DNA of 64,000 nt, taken from positions 186,001 through 250,000 of the forward strand of contig CAZDQF010000004.1 of NCBI GenBank assembly GCA_964507445.1, read 5' to 3'. The notes under the pieces are model-generated. The model did no database searches, was not told where the DNA came from, and worked only from the letters and a program-made list of their open reading frames with translations. The stretch is from GCA-2683135 sp964507445. Its GTDB lineage: Bacteria; Planctomycetota; GCA-002687715. Positions within the stretch are counted from its first letter, which is position 1; every line of letters starts with the position of its first letter. Both the position numbers and the translations under genes were made by a program. Shown piece after piece: positions 1 to 9,284 of the stretch.

Positions 1-1
1 A

Positions 2-2812
2 CGCGATCGTCTCAAGCTGTCTGCCGGTCTCATCAACGAGGGACTCGGCGCCCTCGAGATGTGGCTGCAGATCTTCGGAGGCAAGGTCGCCCCCCTCATG
101 GGAGCCGCTGAGAAGGACCTGGATCAACTGCGACAGAACGGCCAGCAGCGGTCGGGCCGGGAGCTGGCCGACCTCAACCTGTACTACGCCATCAAGCTGC
201 CCGAGTCCCTCGGCGAAGGCACGCTGCTGATGGCCCTCGACGCGCTCAGGGGTCTCAGCATCGTCGAAGACGCCTACCCCACCCCTATCGGTGAAGGAGC
301 GTCCCTCGGCGCGGCTCCCATCGGCGACGACCTCACGGCCGAGCAGGGCTATCGGGCCGCCGCGCCCGCCGGCATCGACGACCTGTACATGGACAACCAC
401 GCAGGCAACGACGGAGACGGCGTCAACGTGGTGGACATCGAGCGTGGTCTTTATGCGCACGAGGACCTGCCCGACATCCAGATCCTGGACCCGGACAACA
501 CCTGGGTCTTCAGCACCGGCCGGTCCGCGAACCACGGCACCGCGGTGATGGGCGTGATGGCTGGGGTGGACAACGGCTTCGGGGTCACGGGGATCTGTCC
601 CGACGCGCGGTTCGCCTTCAGCTCCGCGAACCGGGTCGTCTGGGCCCGAACCCTCCTCACCAACCCGTTCACCGGGGCTCAGTTCAACGCGACCATTCCG
701 GTCCCGGTGTACGACGTCGGCGCCGCGGTCATCCGAGCCGCGCTCCACGTGGCAGACGGTGACGTGGTGCTCATCGAGCAACACGCCCGCGGCCCATCCC
801 AGGGGACCACCGCGACCTGCAACGCGAGTCAGTTCGAGCTCATCCCCATGGAGTACTGGCAGTCCATCTTCGACGCCGTGGCCACCGCCACCGCCAACGG
901 CGTGATCGTGGTGGAGGCCGGCGGGAACGGCGGGATGAACCTGGACAGCGCCGTGTACGGCGGGCGCTTCGATCGTTCCGTTCGGGACTCCGGGGCCATC
1001 CTCGTGGGGGCCTTCAACCCCACGACCCGCCTCCCCGCCTGCTTCACCAACTTCGGTGAGCGGGTGGATGTCTGCGGCTGGGGAAGGAGGGTGGTGACCA
1101 CCGGGTACGGCACCCACGCCAGCTCCGGGGGTACGGACGCCACGTCCTATGCCAGCGGGTTCGGCGGCACCTCATCGGCGACTCCGATCGTCGCGGGCGC
1201 CGTGGCCGAGATCCAGGGCTGGCTCCGCCGGCGCAACCGCGCCGTCCTGGACGCCTGGACCATGCGCGACCTGCTGGTGCAGACCGGCAACTCGACGCTG
1301 CCGGACGGCCGCCACATCGGCCCCATGCCGGACCTCCGCCGCAGCATCCGTGAGCTGCAGCGAACCTCCAGCGCCACCGGCGACTTCGACGGTGACGGCT
1401 GGGCGGACCTGGCCATCGGCAACCCGTGGCGCACCGTGGACGGTCGCTCCGGCGCCGGTGAGGTCCGCGTCCATCTCTCCGCCGGCCGCCCCATCAGCAG
1501 CCACCGGTACTTCACCATCTCGTTGGGAGGATCGTCCGCGGCCCCTGTCCGGGACAGCTTCCGGGTGGACGGGTTGATGGTGGACGACCGGGCCCAGGAG
1601 AACGACTGGTTCGGGTTCTCCGTGACAGCCGGGGACTTCGACGGCGACGGCAGGGACGACCTCGCCATCGGCGCCCCGGGCAAGGACCTGCGGCATCGCG
1701 GCGCCATGAATGAGGGGCGCGTCTATGTGCTGTACGGCAGCGCCGCGGGTCCCGGTCGCGGCGCCGCCCGCAACGCCGTCCTCTGCCAGACCGCCCTTGA
1801 CCCGATCTCCTCCATCGGCGTGGACATCCCGGGCATCTCCGAGACCGGGGATCTGTTCGGTTACGCCCTGGACGCCGGCCGCATCAGCTGGGACGGCAGG
1901 GATGACCTGGCCATCGGCGCGCCGGGAGAGGGCCTGGGCAGGACCCCGAGAACCGGCGTCCTCCAGGTGGTCATCGCCACCCAGGGCGGCCTGCGCCCCA
2001 ACTCCGCCATGCGGTGCCGGTTCGCGCCGGGAGCAGCCGCGGATGATCTCATGGGCCGATCGGTCTGTGTCACCGATCTCGTGCCCGGCGGCGCCGGCGA
2101 CGTCCTCGTCGGCGTCCCCGGCACCGACCGGATCGCCGCGCCCAGTCTCTGGGACCGGGGACTGGTGCTGCGCTACAGCGGGTCCACCTATCCGATCTCC
2201 AACGCACCCTCCTCCTGGTGGAACGTGCTCCAATCCGGCTCCCGCCTGGGTGAGTCCGTCGCGGGGGTGCGGCACCACAGCGAGAACCGGCGGGTCATCG
2301 CCGCCGGCGCTCCCGGATACACGATCAATGACAAGTACGGCGCTGGCTGCGTCTCCATCATGGACCCGGCCCCCACAGGCGCGCCGCTGGGCAACACGAG
2401 GCTGCTCTTCCAGGGCGCGGGGCTGGCGCTATGGCGACTGGTCGGCAACGCGGAGCCTCACGACGCCGTGGGGACATCCCTCTCGGTGGGCGACTTCGAT
2501 GGGGACGGCAACGAAGAGCTGGCCATCGGAGCCCCTGGCGAGGACGCGGGAGGCTTCGGCCACGGCGCCGGCGGCCTGGAGTCCGGCTTCGTCACCGTGG
2601 TGAACCCATGGAACGCGGGTGATCAACCGACCCATCACACGGACGCGTGGCGTGAAACTGGAGATCTCTTCGGAGCCAGCCTCCTCACGATGGACCGCAA
2701 CCGGGACGGCGTCGCCGATCTCGTGGTCCTCAAGCCCGGAGAGAACGTGGGCCTCTCTGCCCCGACCTCCTACTGGTCGATCCTGACCGGCTCAGGCATG
2801 GGCCTTCGTTAG
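2..2812 (+). CDS. Subtilisin-like (S8) serine peptidase fused to FG-GAP repeats, 5'-truncated by window edge
   Basis: The reading frame is open from base 2 with no stop, and the first ATG (59) is not followed by a signal peptide, so the gene almost certainly begins left of the window. Counting from that ATG, the S8 triad is visible: Asp126 in VVDIERG, His159 in NHGTAVMG and Ser372 in GGTSSATP. After about residue 430 come at least four FG-GAP/VCBS calcium-binding blades (GDFDGDGWADLAIG, GDFDGDGRDDLAIGAPG, WDGRDDLAIGAPGEG, GDFDGDGNEELAIGAPGE) and a degenerate last one (DRNRDGVADLVVLKPGE), i.e. an integrin-alpha-like propeller. I infer an exported protease whose propeller mediates binding. The S8 assignment is firm; substrate and location are not known from the sequence. 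A stable hairpin follows the stop codon. Confidence 0.88.
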   Translation, partial: RDRLKLSAGLINEGLGALEMWLQIFGGKVAPLMGAAEKDLDQLRQNGQQRSGRELADLNLYYAIKLPESLGEGTLLMALDALRGLSIVEDAYPTPIGEGASLGAAPIGDDLTAEQGYRAAAPAGIDDLYMDNHAGNDGDGVNVVDIERGLYAHEDLPDIQILDPDNTWVFSTGRSANHGTAVMGVMAGVDNGFGVTGICPDARFAFSSANRVVWARTLLTNPFTGAQFNATIPVPVYDVGAAVIRAALHVADGDVVLIEQHARGPSQGTTATCNASQFELIPMEYWQSIFDAVATATANGVIVVEAGGNGGMNLDSAVYGGRFDRSVRDSGAILVGAFNPTTRLPACFTNFGERVDVCGWGRRVVTTGYGTHASSGGTDATSYASGFGGTSSATPIVAGAVAEIQGWLRRRNRAVLDAWTMRDLLVQTGNSTLPDGRHIGPMPDLRRSIRELQRTSSATGDFDGDGWADLAIGNPWRTVDGRSGAGEVRVHLSAGRPISSHRYFTISLGGSSAAPVRDSFRVDGLMVDDRAQENDWFGFSVTAGDFDGDGRDDLAIGAPGKDLRHRGAMNEGRVYVLYGSAAGPGRGAARNAVLCQTALDPISSIGVDIPGISETGDLFGYALDAGRISWDGRDDLAIGAPGEGLGRTPRTGVLQVVIATQGGLRPNSAMRCRFAPGAAADDLMGRSVCVTDLVPGGAGDVLVGVPGTDRIAAPSLWDRGLVLRYSGSTYPISNAPSSWWNVLQSGSRLGESVAGVRHHSENRRVIAAGAPGYTINDKYGAGCVSIMDPAPTGAPLGNTRLLFQGAGLALWRLVGNAEPHDAVGTSLSVGDFDGDGNEELAIGAPGEDAGGFGHGAGGLESGFVTVVNPWNAGDQPTHHTDAWRETGDLFGASLLTMDRNRDGVADLVVLKPGENVGLSAPTSYWSILTGSGMGLR

Positions 2813-2848
2813 CCAAACGATGCCCGACAGGCGAGCCCGACGATCGTT

Positions 2849-2878
2849 GGCAGCTGCCCCGACCCCGGGGCGGTTGCC
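2849..2878 (+). terminator. Perfect 13-bp stem hairpin downstream of the S8/FG-GAP gene
   Basis: Left arm GGCAGCTGCCCCG (2849-2861), loop ACCC (2862-2865), right arm CGGGGCGGTTGCC (2866-2878). All 13 positions pair, two as G-U wobbles on the RNA. It lies 37 nt after the stop and about 60 nt before the next gene on the same strand. No U-run follows, so it could be an atypical intrinsic terminator or an mRNA-stabilising or processing hairpin. Confidence 0.6.
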
Positions 2879-2939
2879 GAGTTCGTTGCTCGTTGCTCAG
2901 ACCCGCTGGTAGAGTCTGGGAATCGGTCGTCACGGAACC

Positions 2940-5900
2940 GTGGGACATCTGGCCCGCTCGATGGGTCGCCCCCCGCACGGCACCCGCGGCCTGCCCGGAC
3001 TCACCATGCACCCCCGGCTCGCTCGCCTCCACCATTCCCCGCTCCCGCTACTCCTTGGACAAGGGTTCATCACGGGCGTGTCGAGCACCATCCTGTGCAC
3101 GGTGGCCAACACCCTGTTCCTCACCGAGTTCGGCGCCGGGCACCTGCCGTTGATCTACCTCGGGCTCGCGCTGTTCGTCCCGGTGCTCTCCTTTCTCTAC
3201 ACCGCCACGTACGCGCGGCTGTCCCGAGTCGCCCTCGCCTTCGCCTTCGCTGCGACGTTCTTCGCCCTTTGTATCGGCGGCTGGGTCACCCACAACCAGG
3301 GGGGATTCCACTGGTTCCCCTACCTCCTCCTGTTGGGGTGGAACGCGTACAGCCTCGTGGGCCTGCTCATCCAGGGAGATCAGGTCCAGCGGCTGTTCAA
3401 CGTGCGCGAGATCAAGCGCGCCAACCCGACGATCATGGCCGGCCCCATAGCGGGGGCGATCCTCGGCGGGCTCATGGTGGGACCGTTGATCGCGTTCCTG
3501 GGAACATCCGCGGATCTCTTGCTGGTCTGCGGCTGCCTGATCCCGATCAACCTGCTCCTTGAGCTCCACACCATTCGCCAGTTCCCGGTCCTGCGCAAGC
3601 CAGCAGGCCACGCCGCCACGACCAAGGCCAGACCACCGCTGTCCCTGGCGCAGGCGCTCCGTACCCGCTACGTGCGCCTGGCTCTGTTCTACGGCACCTG
3701 CTACGGGCTGACGATTCGGCTGATCGCCTTCGTCTTCATGTCCTCCGCCGACCGGTTCACCGACTCACCGGAGGAGCTGTCTCACCTGCTGGGCATCTGC
3801 TATTCAGTCGGGACCGCCGGGTCATTCGTGTTCGTGCTGTTCATCAGCACCCGCCTCATGAACCGCTTCGGTCTGGGGGCGTCTCTGGCGGGATCTCCCA
3901 TCATCATCGGGCCCCTCATCGTCGGGGCGATGGCGACGGCGTTCGTCAGTGGCCCGGACCAACCGATGTTCCTGTGGCTCATGGTCGGGGCATACCTGCT
4001 CACCCATGTCCTCGATTCTGGGACGACCACGTCAGCCCTACGCACCTGTCTCCAGGCCTTGCCCGTGTCTGAGAGGACGCCGGCCGAGACCGCCGCGAGA
4101 GGGCTCGGCAAGGCGATCGCCAACGGTCTGGCCGGGATATCGATCCTGCTGTTGCAGACCGCCGCCGGCGAGACGGTCCAGGCGATCCTGGTCTTTACCG
4201 TCGCCATCGGCGCCTGCTGGATGCTCGCGAGCCGCCTCCTCGCGAGTGACTACGCGGCGCTGCTGCTCAGGTCTATCAACCGGAGGGCGCTGCGTTCCAC
4301 GAGGGTCGAGATCGAAGACGAGCACACCCTTCGGATCCTCGATCAGTGCCTCAACGGCTCGAACGCAGAGGACGTGGACCTCGCACTCCATGTCTTGCGC
4401 GACGCCGAACACCCCACCTATGCCGACCGCGTCATGCAGCTCATCGGCAGCGAGCGCCCCCTCATCGCGGCGATGGCTATCGGACACGTCGAATCCGCTC
4501 GGCTCGATCAGGCGTCAGAGCTCGTGGACCAGGCGCTCGAGCGATCAGAGCATCCTGCGATCCAAGCAGCGGCGATCCGAGCGTGCTGCGCTGTGCACGA
4601 AGCCGACGCGATCCACACGGCCGTACTTCGGCTGGACGAACCCGATCTGGAAGTACGCGCCGGCGCCTACGCCGGCTTGCTCCGTCATTGTGGAATCGGC
4701 GGCATCCTCGCGGCTGGGGAGCGGCTCGCCTCCATCAGAGAGAACCCTGACCCAGATGAGCGGCGCTTCGCCGCCCGGGTCATGGGCGAGGTCGGAGAGC
4801 CAGGCCTCTACCAGCTGCTGCTCCCGCTCCTCAGCGATGAAGACCCCGAGGTGAGACGTCAGGCGCTGCTCGCCGCACGACGCGTCCGCCACGCGCGTCT
4901 CGGATCGTCGATCATCGACGCGCTGCCGGACCCGGACCTCCGATCCAGCGCGATGGCCGCGCTCTCGGAAATGGGCGATCTTCTGCTGCCGATCCTGTCC
5001 GCCGCGCTGGCCGATCATTCCCGTTGCAAGTCGCAGGTCTCTCGCCTGCTTCGCGTGAGCGCAGCGAGCCAGGCTCGCGGACACGTCGCCGTCCTGAAGC
5101 TGCACATGGATCACCCGAACGAGGAGGTTCGGCATCAGATTCTGACGACGCTCAGCTCGCTCGACTACGCGGCGACTCCCGAAGAGGCGCCGGCGATCAG
5201 GCAGATGATCGAAGACGAGGTGGAGCACGGCTTCCGCCTGCTCCAGATCGAGGCCTCCGTCGGCACGGCGTCTGGCTACGCTCCGTTCCATCGCGCCCTT
5301 GAGTTCGAGTTCTTCCTACGGAGGGAGCGGGTGTTCCTGCTGCTGTCGTTCCTCGTCGAACCGCAGATGGTGACCCGCGCGTCAGACACCCTCCTGCACG
5401 GCAGCAGCAGCGAACAGGCCGTCGCCCTGGAGACCCTGGAGTTGACGCTGCCACCAGACTTGAGGAAGGTCGTGCTTCCACTCGTCAACACGGAAGAGAC
5501 GCTGCCACGGAGGCTACACAGGCTCGAGCAGCACTTCGCACCGATGCCGGGCGACATCAACACCTTCGTCCCGGAGATCATCGCCGACCGGGATGGGTTC
5601 TGGAGCTACTCCTGGACCAGGGTGTGGGCGATCCGCGCAGCCGTGAGCCTCGAGATCCCGTCCGCGACCACGGCCGTTCGATCATGTTTGAATGATGATG
5701 ACTCCACCGTCCGAACGGTGGCGGCCTGGGCCATGGCGTCGATCGAGACGTGGACAGGGTCCGCGGCGCCCCACACCCCCTCGCAGGACGGCCCGCTGTC
5801 GCCACAGGAGCTAGAAGACCCCATGTTGCTCACCATCGAGAAGCTCAACATCCTGCACCAGGTGGAGTTGTTCGCCGATACCCCCGACTACGCCCTGGTG

Positions 5901-6266
5901 GCCGTGGCAGCCATCGCAGAAGAGATCGACGTCCCCCAGGGTGAGACGTTCGTTCACCGGGGGACACAGGGTGACGCCATGTTCGTTGTGGTCTCGGGGG
6001 AAGCCCGCATCCACATCGATGATGAGACCCTGACCCACGCGGAACCGGGCGAGAGCTTCGGTGAGACCGTCATCTTCGACCCGGGTCCCCGATTCGCGTC
6101 CGCGACCGCGACCAAGGACCTCGTCTTGCTCAGCATCGGGAAGCGCGCGTTCCAGGAGGCCATTTCAGACCGCCCCGAGATCGCGCAGGCGACCCTCAGG
6201 GTTCTGGCCAGGCGCATCAGGTTCCTCGCCAACGGTGCAGAAGAGGGGATTCACCACCGGACGTGA
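2940..6266 (+). CDS. Nucleotide-transporter (NTT/MFS-like) membrane protein with HEAT repeats and cyclic-nucleotide-binding domain
   Basis: A 1108-residue three-part protein. Residues about 40-440 hold some ten to twelve hydrophobic segments resembling the ADP/ATP (Npt1/Npt2) carrier or MFS fold. Residues about 470-940 are alpha-helical repeats with HEAT character (for example ADRVMQLIGSERPLIAAMAI and DPEVRRQALLAARRVRHARL). Residues about 960-1095 are a Crp-type cyclic-nucleotide-binding fold with VPQGETFVHRGTQGDAMFVV and PGESFGETVIF. Such fusions are known in bacteria with complex genomes; transport of nucleotides is inferred, and cNMP-gated control is only suggested by the architecture. The start is uncertain: GTG at 2940, ATG at 2961 or ATG at 3006 (closest to the first membrane segment); none has a clear ribosome binding site. 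The stop overlaps the start of the next gene as TGATG, suggesting coupling. Confidence 0.72.
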   Translation: MGHLARSMGRPPHGTRGLPGLTMHPRLARLHHSPLPLLLGQGFITGVSSTILCTVANTLFLTEFGAGHLPLIYLGLALFVPVLSFLYTATYARLSRVALAFAFAATFFALCIGGWVTHNQGGFHWFPYLLLLGWNAYSLVGLLIQGDQVQRLFNVREIKRANPTIMAGPIAGAILGGLMVGPLIAFLGTSADLLLVCGCLIPINLLLELHTIRQFPVLRKPAGHAATTKARPPLSLAQALRTRYVRLALFYGTCYGLTIRLIAFVFMSSADRFTDSPEELSHLLGICYSVGTAGSFVFVLFISTRLMNRFGLGASLAGSPIIIGPLIVGAMATAFVSGPDQPMFLWLMVGAYLLTHVLDSGTTTSALRTCLQALPVSERTPAETAARGLGKAIANGLAGISILLLQTAAGETVQAILVFTVAIGACWMLASRLLASDYAALLLRSINRRALRSTRVEIEDEHTLRILDQCLNGSNAEDVDLALHVLRDAEHPTYADRVMQLIGSERPLIAAMAIGHVESARLDQASELVDQALERSEHPAIQAAAIRACCAVHEADAIHTAVLRLDEPDLEVRAGAYAGLLRHCGIGGILAAGERLASIRENPDPDERRFAARVMGEVGEPGLYQLLLPLLSDEDPEVRRQALLAARRVRHARLGSSIIDALPDPDLRSSAMAALSEMGDLLLPILSAALADHSRCKSQVSRLLRVSAASQARGHVAVLKLHMDHPNEEVRHQILTTLSSLDYAATPEEAPAIRQMIEDEVEHGFRLLQIEASVGTASGYAPFHRALEFEFFLRRERVFLLLSFLVEPQMVTRASDTLLHGSSSEQAVALETLELTLPPDLRKVVLPLVNTEETLPRRLHRLEQHFAPMPGDINTFVPEIIADRDGFWSYSWTRVWAIRAAVSLEIPSATTAVRSCLNDDDSTVRTVAAWAMASIETWTGSAAPHTPSQDGPLSPQELEDPMLLTIEKLNILHQVELFADTPDYALVAVAAIAEEIDVPQGETFVHRGTQGDAMFVVVSGEARIHIDDETLTHAEPGESFGETVIFDPGPRFASATATKDLVLLSIGKRAFQEAISDRPEIAQATLRVLARRIRFLANGAEEGIHHRT

Positions 6267-7066
6267 TGGGCTTCCAGTCAGGTTATCGAATCCCGATCCT
6301 CGACAGCACCCGGTACTCGCGGTCCTACCGAGACGTCCCGGTGGATCTCCAGGACCCTCGCAACGCGGAACCGCTGGTGCCGTTGGAGTCATTCGGCATC
6401 AGCTACCGCAGCTACCACGCCCGCGCTGACGGCGGTAATCCTCCCTATCACCGTCCGGTCCCGGGCAGCCGCCCGGACATGTGGCTGAGGCAGTCCCTGG
6501 CCGCGCAACTGGCAGCGGTCAACCAGCTCCTGCGGCCCCACGACCGGGAGCTCCTCGTGCTGGACGGGTACCGCCCCATCGCCTGCCAACAGGGGCTCTG
6601 GGACTTCTACTACCAGCAGGGCAAGGAGACCCTGGGGACCGTCGACGAGGAGGCCCTGCGGACCTACGCGGAGACCTTCGCCGCCGATCCGGCGGACTTC
6701 AGCGAAGACGACCCGACCTCCTGGCCGGCCCACACCACGGGAGCCGCCATCGACGTCACCCTCCGTCAACCATCAACCGGCGCGGTGGTCGACATGGGCT
6801 CGAACTACGAGGAGATCACGGAGTCCAGCCACTGTGACTACTTCGAGCGGCTCCTCGAAAAGGGAGCCGTGGCCCCAGATGACCCCCGCCTCATGAACCG
6901 TCGGCTGCTTCACTGGGCCATGCACGAACACGGCGTCCTCAACCACCCCTTCGTGTTCTGGCACCACGACTGGGGCAACCAGCTCCACGTCAGGACGTGG
7001 CAGGACCTCTTCCCGGACCCCCCTGAAGCCGCCTGGTATGGCTACATCGGGCCGCCGCCAGAGTAG
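6266..7066 (+). CDS. VanX/DdpX-like D-alanyl-D-alanine dipeptidase (M15D), catalytic Glu apparently replaced
   Basis: The 266-residue product has the M15D zinc signature SxHxxGxAxD as SWPAHTTGAAID, with His156 and Asp163 spaced as in VanX (His116/Asp123), and the later zinc His in FWHHDWGNQ (His233 or His234). The family hydrolyses D-Ala-D-Ala dipeptide or related cell-wall dipeptides. In VanX the third His lies in the sequence EWWH and the Glu is the catalytic base; here the equivalent stretch reads VFWH, so Val occupies the Glu position. Either activity is lost or changed, or another acidic residue substitutes. ATG at 6266 is chosen because it overlaps the upstream stop codon (TGATG); a GTG lies one codon earlier. 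Coupling to the transporter gene hints at a wall-turnover or peptide-scavenging role. No signal peptide is visible. Confidence 0.78.
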   Translation: MGFQSGYRIPILDSTRYSRSYRDVPVDLQDPRNAEPLVPLESFGISYRSYHARADGGNPPYHRPVPGSRPDMWLRQSLAAQLAAVNQLLRPHDRELLVLDGYRPIACQQGLWDFYYQQGKETLGTVDEEALRTYAETFAADPADFSEDDPTSWPAHTTGAAIDVTLRQPSTGAVVDMGSNYEEITESSHCDYFERLLEKGAVAPDDPRLMNRRLLHWAMHEHGVLNHPFVFWHHDWGNQLHVRTWQDLFPDPPEAAWYGYIGPPPE

Positions 7067-7071
7067 CCCGC

Positions 7072-9216
7072 TCAGGCTTGGGCACCGCCGCTCGCCAGCG
7101 GGACGCCCAGCTGCCAGAACAGGAACGCCCAGATATCGGCGAACCGCTCCGCCGTACGGGTCACGGTGGTGCCGCCCGCGTGTCCCAGGTCCGGGCCTCC
7201 CCGCAACAACACCGGCCGCTGCGACGTGGTCGCCCGTTGCCACTGCGCGAGCATCTTGCGTCCGTGCCACGGCGCGACGCGGTCATCGGCATCCGGAGCA
7301 TAGATGAGCACCGCCGGCGCGGCGATCCGGTCAGGCACGTTGTGGTACGGGCTGTAGCGTAGCAACCACTCCAGCTCCTCATCCCGATCCGGGACGCCAT
7401 ACTCCGACATCCAGTGCCGGCCGCCGTCGGAGAGATGGAAGCGCGCCATGTCTGTAACCGGTGCGCCCGCGACCACGGCGCGCCAGAGACCTGGCCGCTG
7501 CAAGGCGGCGCCCATGGTCAGCAACCCCCCGTTGCTCCAGCCGATACAACCGAGCCGGCCCTCCGCGGCGTAGCCCTCAGCGATGAGCCACTCAGCAGCG
7601 GCGTTGAAGTCATCGAAGCTGTTCTGCTTCTGCTCCCGCATACCCGACCGATGCCACGAGTCGCCCAGCTCTCCCCCGCCCCGTACCTGGGGCTCCGCAT
7701 ACACGCCCCCACGCTCGAGGAACGGGATCACATCGGCCCGGTACTTCGGCCTCATGGACACGCTGAAGCCACCGTAGCCCCGGACCACCGCCGGGGCCCG
7801 GCCGTCACAGGAGAGGTCGCTCCTGTGCATGAGGTTCATGGGGACGCGGGTCCCATCACGGGACGTGAACCAGACCCGCCTCACCTGGAGGCCCTCTGTC
7901 ACCGCGTGCGTCGACGGGCGCAGAGACGCCGCGGGACCACGAGCGGGGAGCTCGACCCGGACGGTTCGGGACGGATCGCGCGGACAGGAGACTCCCAGCA
8001 GTACGGCGTCGCCGTCCGACGTCGACGTCATCCAGTTGATGCTCGCCCCGGACCCGATGGGGACCGGCCCCCGCTCCTCTCGTCCATCACGGAACACCTG
8101 CAGCGCCACGTCTTCGTCGTCCCGGCGCTCCACCACGACCCGGTCGCCCGCCACGGCCCACCGCTCACCCCGTTCGAGGGGAGCACCGACCACCACCTCC
8201 GCCCCCTGAGGCCCGCTGGGAGCGGCGTCCAGCGCCACGCGAATGACGCCACCCCTCGCGTCCGCCCTGTTCGTCCGTAGATAGACCCACCGCCCCCGCA
8301 GGCACGCGCCGATGGTGCCCGGGGCCGCGGGGAGCACCGGCTGAAATCCCACCTCCTCACGCTCCTGGTCCCGCACCCAGAGGGCGGACACGGGCTCTCC
8401 TCCGGTGAAGTCATGGACGGTGACCACCAGGAACCGCCCGTCTTCAGAGAGGGAAGGGATCGGCGTCTCGCCCGGCGCCAGGTCTTCTCCGAACGCCCGC
8501 CGATCGTCAGCAGAGTCATCCCCCAGGCGATGGAAGTAGATCTGCTGGCGGTACCGGACCTCATCAGAGGAGCTCCCCCCGGACGCGCGGGAGTAATAGA
8601 ACCCGTCTCCGGCTGCGGTCCACGCCACCTGGTTCTCGCTGTGCCACAGGTGCGCCACGGGGTTGAGCTCTCCCGGCACCCGATCAGGCAACAGGGCTCC
8701 GGTCGCGACATCCACCACGTGCAGCGGCATCAGGGAGCTGCCCCTGAACGCGACACGAAACGCCACCAGGCGACCATCCGGCGAAGGATGGCAGTCGGCC
8801 AACCTGGGCGTCAGCCCCTGGAACAGAGCTGCGGGATCGATGACGGGGCGTCGCGGGCCGTCCAGCGATGCGCTGACGAACAGGGACCAGCGCTCGGCAC
8901 CAGCCTCACGAGACCGGTGAAAGAGACGCCCCCCGGCCACCTGGACCCGTCCGCTGCGCGGGCGCTCCAGCAAGGCACCGAACCGCTCTCGCAAGCTCGC
9001 ACGCTCCGGTCGTCGGACGAGCTGCGTCTCCGTCCACCGCAGCTGCGCCGCGACCCAGGAGCGCACCTCTGGCGAGTCATCCTCGAGCCAACGATAGGGG
9101 TCCTGAAATCGATGAGGACCCCGGCGCACCTCCAGTGACACCCGCCTCGTCTCCGGGGGACCTGAGTGAGCGCCGTCGCTGTTCTTGGGGTCCTGCTGCA
9201 GAGCCATGTCGGACAT
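7072..9216 (-). CDS. Prolyl oligopeptidase family serine peptidase (S9A)
   Basis: A 714-residue protein with the N-terminal S9A motif DPYRWLED, a central beta-propeller region, and a C-terminal alpha/beta-hydrolase domain. The triad is visible: Ser561 in GWSNGG, Asp645 in DADDRV and His679 in LGHAGG, with spacing close to porcine POP (554/641/680). It should cleave short peptides after proline in the cytoplasm; no signal peptide is seen. Length matches the family (about 690-720). Start ATG 9216 has a second ATG four codons inside; neither has a strong Shine-Dalgarno. It follows the FmdE-like gene by 68 nt on the same strand but is probably a separate unit. It is convergent with the VanX-like gene, with only 5 nt between stops. 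Confidence 0.9.
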   Translation of the reverse strand: MSDMALQQDPKNSDGAHSGPPETRRVSLEVRRGPHRFQDPYRWLEDDSPEVRSWVAAQLRWTETQLVRRPERASLRERFGALLERPRSGRVQVAGGRLFHRSREAGAERWSLFVSASLDGPRRPVIDPAALFQGLTPRLADCHPSPDGRLVAFRVAFRGSSLMPLHVVDVATGALLPDRVPGELNPVAHLWHSENQVAWTAAGDGFYYSRASGGSSSDEVRYRQQIYFHRLGDDSADDRRAFGEDLAPGETPIPSLSEDGRFLVVTVHDFTGGEPVSALWVRDQEREEVGFQPVLPAAPGTIGACLRGRWVYLRTNRADARGGVIRVALDAAPSGPQGAEVVVGAPLERGERWAVAGDRVVVERRDDEDVALQVFRDGREERGPVPIGSGASINWMTSTSDGDAVLLGVSCPRDPSRTVRVELPARGPAASLRPSTHAVTEGLQVRRVWFTSRDGTRVPMNLMHRSDLSCDGRAPAVVRGYGGFSVSMRPKYRADVIPFLERGGVYAEPQVRGGGELGDSWHRSGMREQKQNSFDDFNAAAEWLIAEGYAAEGRLGCIGWSNGGLLTMGAALQRPGLWRAVVAGAPVTDMARFHLSDGGRHWMSEYGVPDRDEELEWLLRYSPYHNVPDRIAAPAVLIYAPDADDRVAPWHGRKMLAQWQRATTSQRPVLLRGGPDLGHAGGTTVTRTAERFADIWAFLFWQLGVPLASGGAQA

Positions 9217-9284
9217 CCAGAAGGAAGACGGGGGAGCGTCTCAGCCCCCCTCTTCTCGACCAGGTCCTCCGATCACCGTCGGCC

